In this document: in pieces, positions 22,401-32,663 of the stretch
Position numbering within the stretch: the first letter of the stretch is position 1
Layout of the letters: each line of letters begins with the position of its first letter
Origin: Caenorhabditis elegans
Taxonomy: Eukaryota > Nematoda > Chromadorea > Rhabditida > Rhabditidae
NCBI RefSeq assembly: GCF_000002985.6
Contig: NC_003283.11
Location: forward strand, 20,337,501 to 20,401,500
Direction: 5' to 3'
DNA: 64,000 nucleotides
The notes under the pieces: model-generated
Seen by the model: only the letters and a program-made list of their open reading frames with translations
Told to the model about the DNA's origin: nothing
Database searches by the model: none
Position numbers and translations under genes: made by a program

Positions 22401-25400
22401 ATAATGATAGCTTTACTTGTAAATATCGAGTCGATAGGTACCATATTCTTGCCTACCTTACACCGGATCATAATCTAGACAAGAGGATCAGTGAAGTGGA
22501 AATCCCGAATCAAATCACGCCATCGCCGTATTGGATTACTCCGGTTCCTATGACAGTTCATCAACAACCGATGTTCAATTTACAGCAAAACCTGCTACCT
22601 TATCAATTGCCTACACACTTTAGCTCCCCATTTACTTACGCTTTTGGAAGGATGAAAAGACAGATCGGAACCTCGCCGGTAAGGATTTTTTTGGAAATTT
22701 GCTAAGTTATATAGTTATGAAGCTCCCTTGGCTCATCAAAAAACTTAGCTTCTTTAAATCAGGTCCTCGCGTCGGCGACCTCACGCCGACCGGTCTTTGC
22801 CGTCGCCGTCGCCGTTCGCCGCGCTGTGCAATTTGGCGTGAACTTGTTTGCGTAGTGAGCATTTACGGCTGTACACCGTAGTTGTGCAACGCTGTTTTAC
22901 GCAACGTAGAGCGAAAGGTTGTTATTTGAAAGCGCCCGGCACGTTCGTGGTTCCGCGCTGCACTATACATTCGGATCTAAGCGGCGTGAATGACGCCGTG
23001 AAGCCAGCGCAGGCGCCATTGACGCGGCCCCATGGGTGCTCTACCTTGGGCTTTATCCTAAAGCTTAGGTTCTCTAGTTCAGGTTTTCAGGCATGCATAT
23101 TTGGGCCCAAATCCTTTAAATTATTTTCAATCGAGGTCTTTCGGAATAAGTTCAAAGCCTTTTTTGCTCAGACTAAAGTCTCTTTTCCAGTACCCTATCC
23201 ACCTTTCCATCTTCCACGACATCGGCTATGCGATCCCCATCTTCTGCCCCTCAACTCTCACCGGACTCTTCGGTTCAATAATTTGCGATGGTGGAGTCGC
23301 CTACGATATGATAAGGATTGTAGAGGAAACTCGGCAACAGCCAGGCTTTGACAAGCACAACTCGAGAGCCATGGCGAAAATGATAACCCGAACCATGGAA
23401 CGGAGATTCGACACCACGTTTGACTCGATCGCCGCTGAAGCGGATTTTGCTTGGAAAACACAGAAGTTCAATGGTAGGGTGTCCAAGCTGTATCTGGGAG
23501 GCTATAGTGCGTTGAGCTTCCAGTCGAGCCCGGATCCTCCACCAGCTAGTGATTTTGTTGATGTGGTAGGTTACACTGGTAAGTGATAACTGATATCTAT
23601 AAAGTTCAGGCAAATGATCCAACCGTTGATGGGCCTGTGTATACGGATCGAGAACAAGAAGATGATGATAACGATGACGATGATGGAGGCGATGACATGT
23701 CATCAACATCGACCACGACTACGACTACGGTAGGAGCACACTGACCCTAAAACTCTATAAAGCTGCTTAGATCCCTCCGCCGTTCTTTGCTCTGCCGGTG
23801 CCACCACCACCTCCTGTGCCACCTCCACCTCCACCTCCATTTCTCACCTGCTTCTCAAGGGACACGTGGGTTACTACTCCAAGCGGCAAGAAGCGAATGG
23901 ACGAGATCGAGATTGGAGATTATGTGTTGACTGCTGATCTGAAAACCGTAAGTTACAAGATTTGTAAAGTAACTTCCAGATATTATTATTTCTAAGATCT
24001 GTTTTTATGATATCGCATTTTCCAAAAGGTTCTGAAGTTTAGACATAGGCCCTTAGGTTCTTGGGGAAAATTATTTAAGGTTAGGCAAAAGCCTAAAGAG
24101 CCTGGCTATGAGTTCTCTATGCATAGATATTTAGGCATATGATCCTGACCTTTCAAGTTAGGCACTGGCTGAAATCCTTAGAAAAAATTTCAATGTTAGG
24201 CCCTAGGGTTTTTAGGCTTACAAGGAAAGGTTTTAAGTTTACCCTCAGACTTCGAAATGAGGTATGTGACCTTTGAAAGTACTACCCTAGGGGAGGTCAC
24301 AACGAAATTTTAAGCGGCAAATCTCCACCCCAAACAGCTGAAATTTCGATCTGAAAATTTAGTACTAATTCTGCTGAAAACTCTATTTTTCACGCGTAGA
24401 AAAGTCTACACAAATGTTTTATATTAAAAATCACCGTCCAAATGGCCGATTAGTAACATTCACGTTCATTAATATGACGTTCACGGGTCCGTTTCCCACA
24501 AGCTCTAATTTTTTGCAATATAGCTACTTTGAAGGCTTGTAGAATTGCTCCAAATTTTTTTTTGAAAATTTTCAATGTTTTTCAGAACGTTTATAAGTAG
24601 GCAAACAATCTGGGAGATTTTTGGAAAAATTTAATTTTTTTGAAAAAAATTTAAAATTTTCCAAAAATTCCCCAGATTATTTGCCTACTTGTAAACGTTC
24701 TGAAAAACATTGAAAGTTTGCAAAAAAAATTTTGGAGCAATTCTACAGGCCTCCAAAGTAGTGAAAAATGCACTGAAATAGTTTCAGATCGATGCTAGAG
24801 GGGTTGAGAATGGAGCTTTGCCGCTTAAAATTTTGCAGTGACATATCCTTATGAAACACTTTCAAATGACACATATCTCGTTTTGAAATCTGACGGTAAA
24901 CTAAAAACCTTTCCTTGCACAGTTAAAATGCGATGCGTGCATAGTGTTTTTGGCGTGGATCGCGAGTGGGAGAAAAAGGAACCGGAAATTATGCCCATTG
25001 TGCGCGCATTGTGCGTCCATCGCGAATTTGAGATGCATTTTGCGAGCATCGCGAACATAAATTATGGGCAGATTGTGGATTCTCCTTTTTGATAATAAAA
25101 CTACTAAACCGTGCAAATTCTGAGCATTCAAGACAATTAGTTGAACCAAAATACATTCATTAACAGAGCAAAGTGTTTTTAAAACGACAAAAAGAAAACA
25201 TTATCAACAAAAAATGAAAATCTTAATAACAAAATTATCGAAATATCATCGTTACCATTTCGGTTCTCGAAGTTGGACAAGTCAGCCGGTTCCGTTCCCC
25301 CTCGACAGCTATTGCCTTCATCGCTGAATTTTCCATTAGTGTTTTTAACGTGTAGTATTCCAACTCCAAGCTTCGCGTATTCTTTTCCTTGGAATTTGAA

Positions 25401-28218
25401 CACAGATACTGAAAAATGAACATGGTCCATTAAAACTATGCTTCGAAACTAACTTGCTGCTGAGCACTGCATCCAGCTCTTGATCTTCGTCAATCTTTTA
25501 AGGTTCTAATTTTCCTTCGTCATCCTCGCCAACTTCCCGTTTTGCCTGATTCTGTTTCTCCATGGCTTTCTGTGCGAGATCCGCGAACCCACTGAACTTC
25601 GGTGTTTCCTTCGGCTTGTCACCACTGAAAATTCGATAATGGATTTATGATTAGTTCCATACACCAACTCTTTTCCCAAAAAAGCAAACAGAGATCCTAG
25701 ATTACTTGGAGCCTCTGACTTTTTCGTTCAAAAATCTTTGGTGGGCTCCAGAAAATTGATAATTGTAGCCGTAATTTTACCATTCGATGCTGATGATTGT
25801 TCTTCCTTTTTAAAAACCTCCGATTCGGCGCCACCAGAAGGTCCTCCGCCACGAATCGCTCTTTTACATGGTCACTGGAGCTGTTGGAGCAGGTATGCGG
25901 GTTTTGCGAGTGAAGATGATGTTTCCTTGGCTATCGCTGAGATGTCGCTGAAAATAAAGAAAACTGAGAAACCATCACTCGAAAATGTAAAGTACCTAAA
26001 CTTTAGTACAGATGCGACTGTCTCCGGGTAGAAAGCATCGAAAACTGAAGAATTATGATTTTTCGTAGAATCGACCGCTTTCAGTGTATTGGGCGTTCCA
26101 TTTTCTCGCACTGTTTTGGCTATTTTCCGTGGAGCAATTTCTTCTCCAGAAGTTTAAGACGATTTTTCGGCACCTCTGTAAAATGGATTACGAATTTTGT
26201 TGGACAAAATTACCAAAATATGACGGTGAGAGCGGTCAAAGAAATGTTGATTGAAAAATCTAAATGACAAATCACGAGCTAAAAACACAGGAACTACCAA
26301 GATATTGAACAATTTGTTCTGAGAATGATCAAATATCAGTGGAAAATTCGCAGATTGCAATTTTTTAAGGCTAAATGGTAAAACTACAGTAATCCTGACG
26401 ATTTTTTCGTGTACCAGTAACAAAATACCATGCGGTTTCATTAAATATTTCAATCTCTCCCTGATTAGAGTAAGTTTTTTCTATAGACATGGCAATTTCA
26501 AAAAAAAAATCAATATTAAGATAAATTAATGCATATAAAACAAATTTTCATGAGACAATCAGTAATATAAATCAAAAATTCAATAAAAATGGAATTAAAT
26601 GCGAAAAAATAGGCGAAGAAACACTTCAAATTTTGAATTTATTGGCTCGCAAATGAACACACCTTGGGCCAACTGTGCGCCCATCGCGTTCCGCACGCGA
26701 TGGGCTCGAAATGGGTGGTCGCCGCATGCGATGGGCGCATTATGGCTCTTCATCCACTATGCGCGCATCGCATTTTAACTGTGTTGTTAGGATGAGGTCC
26801 TCAATAATGAGCAACCGCACAGTGGCAAGGCATTGAGACTAGAATAACTCCCGCCTACCACAGGAAGGGTGAGGGCAACAGAGCAAAAGGTAGGGCGCAA
26901 TAAACCGGCAGACAGACTGCGTAGATCAAACTGTAGATAAGACATCTGACATCTTGTGTGCACTGGACCACACAGCACCTAAGAAATGAGCCCTTGGGAA
27001 GAAAGGTAATTTAATTACAGGCCCTCTTCTCGGCAATCACTTTGTGGATCCATCGAGAGCCGGAGACAGTGCAAGAGTTTCTGGAAATTAAAACGGACAA
27101 CGGGAAGACTCTTCAGCTGACGGCCGGTCATTTTATCTATGCGACTGAATGTAGATGTGAGCTTTTTCCCCGTTTTTTTCTAATGAGGTTATTCATGTGA
27201 TGACGAATAAGGTAAAAATGTATTTTAATACATTTTTTCCCTATTCATATGTGTAGAAAAACGTTCAAAAAAACGCATGCATTTTTTGCATTTTTCGACA
27301 TATTTCTACATTTTTCTACAACGAACAACAGCCCTATTCACATGTTGCATGTGAAGTTAAGCATGTGAAGTGGGCTGCCGGCCGATGTAGAAAAATGTTG
27401 AAAATGTAGAAAAATGCAAAAAATGCATCGGTTTTTCTGCATTTTTCTGCATACATCATTGGGGGAAAACATGTATTAAAATACATTTTTCCATTTTTCG
27501 TCATCACATGAATAACCCTCATAAAACTTCCTTTGAAGCATGTTGTTCTATGTAGTGTGCATTTGCCATGAGATTTATAATATCCTAAAAAAGTTATAAT
27601 TGACAAAATTTCAATCCGGTTATTTCAGACCTACCTAGTAAAAACTCATCATTGCTGAATTCAACTCCAGGTACCCAATTTCCAAAAACGAAAAAAAAAG
27701 CCTTCCAATTTAAAAAATTCAGAACGTTATCGCCACCTAATCGATACCTTGCCCGACGACTCGGAAACCAAACTAGCTTCTCAACTGAAAATCGGAGAGT
27801 GTTTGCTAATTCACAATGGGGATCAATTCCGCATGCAGAAAATCGATAGTATCTCAAAAACTGTGAGCACAGGGATATACTCCCCACTGACAGAGAATGG
27901 AAGGATCCTTGTGAACGATGTGCTGGCTTCCTGCTACAGTGAGGTGCAGCAGAATGTGCTGCAGACCACATTTTTCTGGGTAACCTTCATTTTACTATTC
28001 TATTATATAACAGTTAAAATTTTAATATTCTAGGCCTTTGATCGTTTGCGAAATTTGATAGTGCAATATTTTGGAGATCTCTACTTGGACGAGGTATGTA
28101 TACATTTATCAATTTCAATTCTAACTGAAATCCAATGTTTTTCATTTAGATTGAACTTCCAACTGGAACGTCGCTGTACAAAGAGGTGCTCACCTTGGTG
28201 ATTCCTATTCGGAAATAA
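19417..28218 (+). CDS. Hedgehog-related protein: four ground-like modules plus Hint, 977 aa
   Basis: Exons: 19417-19537, 19584-19699, 19743-19898, 20462-20657, 20708-20902, 21715-21821, 21872-22678, 23191-23565, 23610-23729, 23771-23947, 27021-27156, 27629-27670, 27723-27979, 28034-28093, 28150-28218 (2934 nt, all phases agree). A signal peptide (MIFLLFTLSILSHVEA) leads. Ground-like modules lie at about residues 50-131 (ECCDE..YETP), 262-346 (KCCSG..ILAYATP), 413-498 (KCCSI..ILAYLTP) and 600-690 (degenerate, no CC). An acidic Asp-rich and Thr-rich stretch and a polyproline run precede the Hint domain. Hint begins at Cys758 (TCFSRDTW) and keeps TAGH and LASCY, so autocleavage with C-terminal adduct transfer looks possible. 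This is the grd/wrt-type secreted nematode family, usually epidermal. AATAAA is at 28239-28244. Long introns carry several palindromic elements. Exact orthology is not assigned. Confidence 0.9.
20188..20385 (-). repeat. Dispersed CACGTGGTGTCAG repeat, copy 2
   Basis: The same family as 12085-12290, in opposite orientation. It contains GACGTCAGCAC, CAACTGA/TCAGTTGAGAACTCTGCGTCTC, GCGGGAATTT and GTAGATC words and starts at TTTCACGTGGTGTCAGGC. It lies in intron 3 of the hedgehog-related gene. Confidence 0.7.
21110..21660. repeat. Palindromic repeat in intron 5 of hedgehog-related gene
   Basis: Arms at about 21340-21455 and 21540-21655 are diverged reverse complements: CTAGATGTTTTATTTACAGT against ACTGTAGATAAAACATCTAG, and CCACTTGCTCTGTTG against CAACAGAGCAAGCGG. 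The centre (21478-21522) forms a further hairpin, GGCCACTGAGCAACTGCAG / CTGCGGTTGCGCAGTGGCC. Related half-copies occur at 26795-26985 and 36015-36185. Confidence 0.75.
22765..23060. repeat. GC-rich dispersed repeat, copy 1
   Basis: A GC-rich block in intron 7. Its segment around 22905-22975 (GCGAAAGGT ... CGGCACGTTCGTGGTTCCGC ... ATACATTCGGAT) is shared with 28815-28885 in the next gene. Base composition is very unlike the surrounding DNA. The 167-aa frame across it is not supported. Confidence 0.6.
24246..24893. repeat. Foldback element A in intron 10 (about 650 bp)
   Basis: Left arm features (CGAAATGAGGTATGTG, GGTCAC..AAATTTTAAGCGGCAAA, AACGTTTATAAGTAGGCAAA) are mirrored on the right (TTTGCCTACTTGTAAACGTT, TTTGCCGCTTAAAATTTTGC, ACACATATCTCGTTTTG). 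The centre is near 24635. A half-copy lies at about 34130-34260 and a diverged full copy at 36390-36850. All share GTGAAAAAATGCACTGAAA. Confidence 0.8.
24918..26783. mobile_element. 1.87-kb TIR element carrying a NUP50-like pseudogene
   Basis: Terminal inverted repeats of 29 bp with a single mismatch lie at 24918-24946 and 26755-26783, beginning CACAGTTAAAATGCGATGCG. Further GCGATGGGCGCAT-type subterminal repeats follow on both sides. Both ends are flanked by TTG in the same orientation, a possible 3-bp target duplication. No transposase frame is seen. The cargo is host-like coding sequence on the minus strand (listed separately). The element lies in intron 10 of the hedgehog-related gene. 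Confidence 0.7.
25180..26175 (-). pseudogene. NUP50/npp-16-like captured gene fragment
   Basis: On the minus strand, host-like exons with good splice borders can be read: about 26168-25987 (APRKIAKTVRENGTP...), 25950-25778 (KRAIRGGGPSGGAESEV in one frame), 25624-25450 (TPKFSGFADLAQKAM ... KIDEDQELDAVLSSK) and 25417 downward (SVFKFQGKEYAKLGVGILHV). The last two pieces look like the linker and start of the Ran-binding domain of NUP50-type nucleoporins (SK..CKLF..EFKE.GVGTLH pattern). An in-frame TAA interrupts the third piece, right after GKLEP, and the Ran-binding fold breaks off after about 30 residues. It is therefore a decayed partial copy. The family call is inference from motif resemblance. 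Confidence 0.5.
26795..26985. repeat. Half-copy of the intron 5 palindrome family
   Basis: It shares CAACAGAGCAA, CCGGCAGACAG, GTAGATCAAACTGTAGATAA and ACATCT..GTGCACTGGACCACACAGC with the right arm at 21540-21655. Confidence 0.65.
27183..27523. repeat. Foldback element B in intron 11 (about 340 bp)
   Basis: The left arm (ATGAGGTTATTCATGTGATG, then TGTATTTTAATACAT, then GCATGCATTTTTTGC) is mirrored on the right (TGCAAAAAATGCATCGG, ATGTATTAAAATACAT, CATCACATGAATAACCCTCAT). The loop near 27350 contains short CATGTGAAGT repeats. It is non-coding and resembles a MITE; no clear target duplication is visible. Confidence 0.8.
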
Positions 28219-28305
28219 TTTATTTTTTATTTAAGTGTAATAAATCGTAAAAGAAATGAAAAATCGAATCTTTTTCATTAATTGTTCACACACCAAAATA
28301 CAGAA

Positions 28306-29432
28306 TCACATGTTTTTACACCTTATTTGAGAAAAATCATAAGCTGCCCCATAAGCAAAAAAGTAGTAAGTCCATACTCCAGGTGTGTTGAAATTTCCCG
28401 TGTCCCAGCAATCCGCACTGAACGTTCCAGTTCCTCCGAAGTTTGCAGGAAGCTCTCCGACAATTGTCAGTAGGTAGGCGGCGGTGCCTGCAGGGCAGCT
28501 GAAGGTTATTCTAAAAGAAAAATGATTGGGCTGAAGTTTCATGATTTGGTATTGGAATCGTATCTTTTTTAGAACGTTGCACACACACCGGCGCGCGACG
28601 TCGGCGGGAAGCCCGCATTTCGTGCCTCACTCAGCTGGGGGCCCTAGTCTAGTGTTTCTAGATTAAATATAAAGGTTTCAAGCCTTCTAGGATTCGGTTT
28701 TAAACTGAGAATCCCGGCCCGAACTAAGCCTCCAAGCTTTGCAACAGTTCAAAGCTGAAGTACCACAAATATTTGCCTTTCACGTTCTACTAGTAAGGCT
28801 AAGACAGTGCGAAAGGTAAATGTTCGGAAGCAGCCGACACGTTCCGGGTTCCGCGACGCACTGTATATTCGGATACATGCGACGACCTCATGGTAGATCA
28901 ACTTACACGCATTGAGCGTCTGCTGTTGTTTCCTCCGGATATCGTCTGAACATTATTGGAAAACTGCCACTAATCGCACACCAGTCGGTAGGACTTGGTA
29001 CTCCCATTCCTTGACATCCTGCATTGTAGGGTGAGGTGCAAATGTTGCAAGCTGGAAATCTCCAATTATTAGAAAAACGTCTTAAAGTGTAACGACTTAC
29101 GGATAGGCACCACAGTTGTCGTAGTTGTTGGGGCTTCTGTGGTTGTAGTTGTAGTCGTAGTAGTGGTAGATACAGGATTTGTAGTAGTAATAGGTACGGT
29201 TGTAGTCGCTGGAACAGTTAAAAATTGATAGAATTGACGTTAACTAGTTTCAATTAATAGTAAGTTAGTATTGTGACTCACGAGCCGAAATTGTCGTGGT
29301 AGTAGTTATGGTGCCTGGGTTGAGTGCTGGAAATAACTTACTAGAGCTGAGCCAATAAAAAAACTTACGAGTAACAAATTGCGTCGGAATGCAAGCCGCT
29401 GCAAGTTTCACGAAGATGAGAATTAGCAACAT
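28306..29432 (-). CDS. Thr-rich secreted nematode protein, 188 aa
   Basis: Minus-strand exons: 29432-29369, 29326-29282, 29208-29101, 29051-28907 and 28510-28306 (567 nt, phases agree). The start ATG at 29432 sits just after a TATCAG site, so trans-splicing is likely. The first 14 residues (MLLILIFVKLAAAC) are a signal peptide. Residues about 23-72 are dominated by Thr with some Pro and Val, a likely mucin-like O-glycosylated linker. The C-terminal 115 residues contain conserved-looking cysteines (CNIC, GCQG, WCAI, AQC, FSCP, ADCW, IRC). Architecture and layout match the nematode-only DUF281/C6-type extracellular proteins, but the exact Pfam family is uncertain. Its 3' end faces the 3' end of the hedgehog-related gene, 87 bp away. 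Intron 4 contains a GC-rich repeat. Confidence 0.82.
28575..28900. repeat. GC-rich dispersed repeat, copy 2
   Basis: It lies in intron 4 of the Thr-rich gene. It shares the GCGAAAGGT...CACGTTC.GGGTTCCGCG.CGCACTGTATATTCGGAT stretch (about 28815-28885) with 22905-22975. It also contains GCGCGCGACGTCGGCGGG near 28593. Composition is unlike the flanks. Confidence 0.6.
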
Positions 29433-29979
29433 TATGTACCTGATATCAAGCACCAGGCACTATATATTTCGATTATTACGGGGGGATTGTGTCCAGTTTC
29501 TGCTTCATATCGTTTCATATCAATGACGCAATGACCAAAGGGTGATCGTCTTGTTTTCAAGGTGAGATAAGAATTCACTATGGAATTATGAAGCTTTGGA
29601 GGTGGTAGATCAGAATAATCCGGGGACTGAATTGTACAAATTTGGAGCTAGTCGCTTTTAATTAAAAGTTGATGAGGAAGTCGGAGTATTTGATTTTTCA
29701 GACTCAATATGACCCTCTAATATGTCTTAAAATGTAGATCTAGGTCAGAAAACTCACCATTTGGTTCAAAATTAGTATCGTTTGATAGAAAATGTTATTT
29801 TAAGTAGATGGGTGAGTTTCCCGACTTTGATCTACAATTTAACCCATTTTAAGAGCTTTTGTTTAAATTAAATTTTTAATTGACAAGTATCCGTACTGAA
29901 AGTTGAACCTACATATATTGAAAATTTATTACCAAATCAAAAAGTCTCGAAAAACCGTGAACAGAATTTATTGAAAAAT
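29433..29979. other. Spacer between Thr-rich gene and srh gene
   Basis: No gene seen. It includes a TATATATTTCG-like TATA region near 29460 that could serve the minus-strand Thr-rich gene. Two inverted-like matches (GTAGATCTAGGTCAGAAAACTCACC near 29740 and GGTGAGTTTCCCGACTTTGATCTAC near 29810) form a possible foldback. Confidence 0.45.
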
Positions 29980-31753
29980 TTAAGATCTAGGCACTGTAAC
30001 TCTAGGCACACTCCATATTTTCGGTGAACTACTTTCAGATTTAAAGCTGACAATCCCAATAATAGCACTGCGATAAGGAGTGTGAAAAATTAACATTGTA
30101 ATTGTAGACAAGATTCCATGGCAAGATATTGTGGATAGAGCGATATTTGTAGCCGCTGAAACATCAAAAGTTGATTAATGTGTCATCTCGAAGCAATAGT
30201 ATACCTTGATTATAATAATCAAATCGCATTGCAAAAAATATATAAAATGATGGTATTGATAACACGATTAGCGGGATGATGACGTGAAAGCAGATCGCAA
30301 AGAAGAATTGCTTTTGGAGATGAGCCGTGTTTTTGGATACTGATGTAATGTGGAAAAGGTACCAGAATATGCGGAAAACGAAGAAAAATGCTTGTGTTAA
30401 AATGAGTACTAGGATGAACAAAATGCTGTAGATTATTGCTTTATCATCGATTGAAAGCACAAAAAAGCCGGGGTGTTGCAGAATTTTGTCGGTTATACAT
30501 GGGACATGCTAAAAATTTTAACTACATAGTTAGAACTTTTGAATCAACTTTTTTAAAATTTGTATTCTAGCTGTTTTGGTTCAAAATTCGTGTTCTTTTT
30601 GAATATGGCAACTATCCATTTTAGAGGAGTTTCAGAAATGTGGATTTTAATTAATAATTACCCAATTTTGGCACTTTTCAAAAAATTTTGATGAACTAAA
30701 CCTGGATTTTCTAAATTCAGCATATGTGAAAAAGTCGTTTTCAACAAATTTAAGTAATTTTTTATTTTTGGCATTTTGTTCAGCCATTTTTCAGCCAATG
30801 ACGGTACTGTTTTGGGCGAAAAAAAATTTTCAAATTGTACAAAATCTCTGAAAATTTAAAAGAAAAGGACAATTTTTTTGTGTTTGGATTTTAATTTTGA
30901 GTCCTCTAACTACAAAATGAAAAATTTCAGAGGAGTTTCAAAATTGTGAATTTTTGTCATAAATTGCCTAACTTTACCACCTTTTTTGCCACAGTTTTGA
31001 TGGGTTAAACCTAATTTTTTTGATTTCTGCAATTTGCAAAAACATTGACTGGAAATTATAAAAAATCTGAAAGTTCTTAGACAAAATCCCCACTGGCGCT
31101 ACTCCATCTTTCATTAGGAGTATCTGACGGAAAATTTACTTTTTCCAAATCTGGAGGTTGGCTAATTCCAGGAAAATCAGCATTTTTGTAAAGCTAGTAA
31201 CTTCCTTCAAGAAGTTCTTTAAATTCTGAAGGGCTATAAGTCTAACCTCTTTTAAAAGCGCCCTTCCATGTTCTTGATCCGGAATCCTCAAATATCCGGG
31301 TAGAGCGTACACCGATGTAATCAGATACTGACTGAAAATATACAAAACTCGTTTCCAATTCTTCTCACCATTGGACCTATAGACCAGTCTATGATGTCGA
31401 TCCTCAAAAAACAAAAGTATGTTCGCAGCGAGGATCCCAATAAATACAAATGTCAAAAAAGACAAAATCATTGATGAAATACCAAATACAGCGCCAATTC
31501 CCAAAAAATACCCAGAACTTCCGGGAATAGTAATCACTGGGATACTGATAAAACTGAAGAACAAGTCGAAAAATGCGCCGACGCAGTGTAGCTGGAGCAT
31601 ACTTGATTTAGCGGAGCGCATTTTCTCCGGGGTTCGGGTGACTATTATAAAGGCACCGAAAAGTTGTAGTGGAAGACCGATGGCTGTGAAAATGTGCAAA
31701 AGATTCGCGTAGAAATCGTCAGAGGAAAGAAAATCGGTGTCTGACGGGCACAT
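29980..31753 (-). CDS. Serpentine receptor class H (srh), 328 aa, intact
   Basis: Exons on the minus strand: 31753-31247, 30508-30205 and 30155-29980 (987 nt, 328 aa, typical srh length). It is a seven-transmembrane GPCR of the nematode chemosensory Srh family. The hallmarks are the PEKMRS.KSSMLQLH segment after TM1, the ITIPG loop, PGYLRIPDQ before the second extracellular region, the K.TAHLQKQFF segment before TM6 and FDYYNQ, then HTPYR after TM7. Hydrophobic segments fit seven helices. No stop or frameshift is found. Intron 1 (738 bp) holds dispersed repeat units. A duplicate of the 5' third lies at 32664-33178 and a paralog with a premature stop lies at 39628-41910. Confidence 0.92.
30580..31060. 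repeat. GAGGAGTTTCAAAATTGTGAA dispersed repeats in srh intron
   Basis: Two units (about 30600-30760 and 30905-31050) share 'tttagaggagtttca.aa.tgtg', 'aattgccca.ttttg.cac' and 'gatgggttaaacct..attttct'. The same unit occurs three more times at 35250-35900. Near 31086-31115 lies a lone terminus (CCCCACTGGCGCTACTCCA) of the TTAA palindrome family. Confidence 0.7.
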
Positions 31754-31915
31754 GGCAATAAAGCTGGGAATGATTTTGTTATTATGAGATTAGGTTCGTT
31801 TTTCAGCTGCTGGGCTTTATTATTGTGGTTTTTACACTTCCTTCTTGATTGTGAAGGGAAATTGCGGAAAAATCTCAGTTGTTGCCACATTTTGGAAGTC
31901 GTCGATCAAAAAAAT
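31630..31915. repeat. Left copy of 286-bp direct repeat (srh 5' end and upstream)
   Basis: It covers the first about 120 coding bases of the intact srh gene plus its upstream region. The same sequence recurs at 32664-33178 once the inserted 226-bp MITE and its TA duplication are discounted. Between the two copies sits a foreign 748-bp fragment copied from the gene at 14-17 kb. Confidence 0.9.
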
Positions 31916-32663
31916 CCGGATTATTTTTTTTATTATTGGGAAGTTTAGAAAATTTCCAAAAATTCCAAGAATATCAAGAGAATTCTAGGAAATTCTAGAA
32001 AGTTAAAAAAAATTCCTAGAAAATTCCAAGCAGTTTTTGAGAGTTCCAGATGATTTCAGTAAAATTTCAGAAAACGCTGAAAAATTTCTAAAAATTCCTC
32101 AAAGTTTTGAAGTGATACTAGTTGCTCTAGAAACCTTCCAAAATTCCTTTAATTTCCCAGAAAATTTTAGGAAAATTCCAGAAATTTTTTATTTTGTTCA
32201 AAAATATCTGGAGAGTTCTAGAGAGTTTCAGAAAATTTTGGAATTTTCAGAAATTTTCTAGAATGTTCCAGAAAAATCAAAAAAAATTTAGAAAACCTCC
32301 ACAAAATCTAATGTTATAGAAAAGTACAGAAAAATTCAGATTTTCAACAAAGAAAATTTCATACTGCTTTGTGTCTCTGGCGTTTTTCCTAAACCTCTCC
32401 GATTCTAATGAGCTTCTGAGTAATGAGATGGCCACCAGAGTCTGGAGCTTCTTCTTCGGACCCACCGTACTCATATTCACCTTCCTGATTCTTCCCTCCT
32501 ATCGGGACACTATCATGTGCGGGTAAGTACAGTAATCCAAATGACAGGTAGTAGAGAAAATTTTTTTGAAAAAGTTTAAAGGAAATAATATAAGAAATTA
32601 ATTGAAATTTTATGTTGCAGCTACAAATATCGCCGATTCCAACAAAAAATCCAAATAAGCCAG
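31916..32663 (+). pseudogene. Copy of membrane-protein exon 4 region (from 15980-16710)
   Basis: Colinear and highly similar to 15980-16710. It includes the repeat part of intron 3, all of exon 4 (here about 32373-32521), intron 4 and the start of exon 5 up to AAATAAGCCAG. The frame of exon 4 is preserved, but there are no other exons, and 17 extra bases sit next to the exon 4 acceptor. It breaks off inside exon 5 where the srh copy begins. It is a non-functional gene fragment. Confidence 0.9.

Noticed and set aside
22848-23351. 167-aa plus-strand frame overlapping exon 8 out of frame
   Set aside because: It starts in the GC-rich repeat and runs across the intron 7 acceptor in the wrong phase.
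23275-23709. 144-aa minus-strand frame
   Set aside because: Antisense shadow of exons 8 and 9 of the hedgehog-related gene; it crosses their intron without splice sites.
31419-31712. 97-aa plus-strand frame
   Set aside because: Antisense shadow of srh exon 1.
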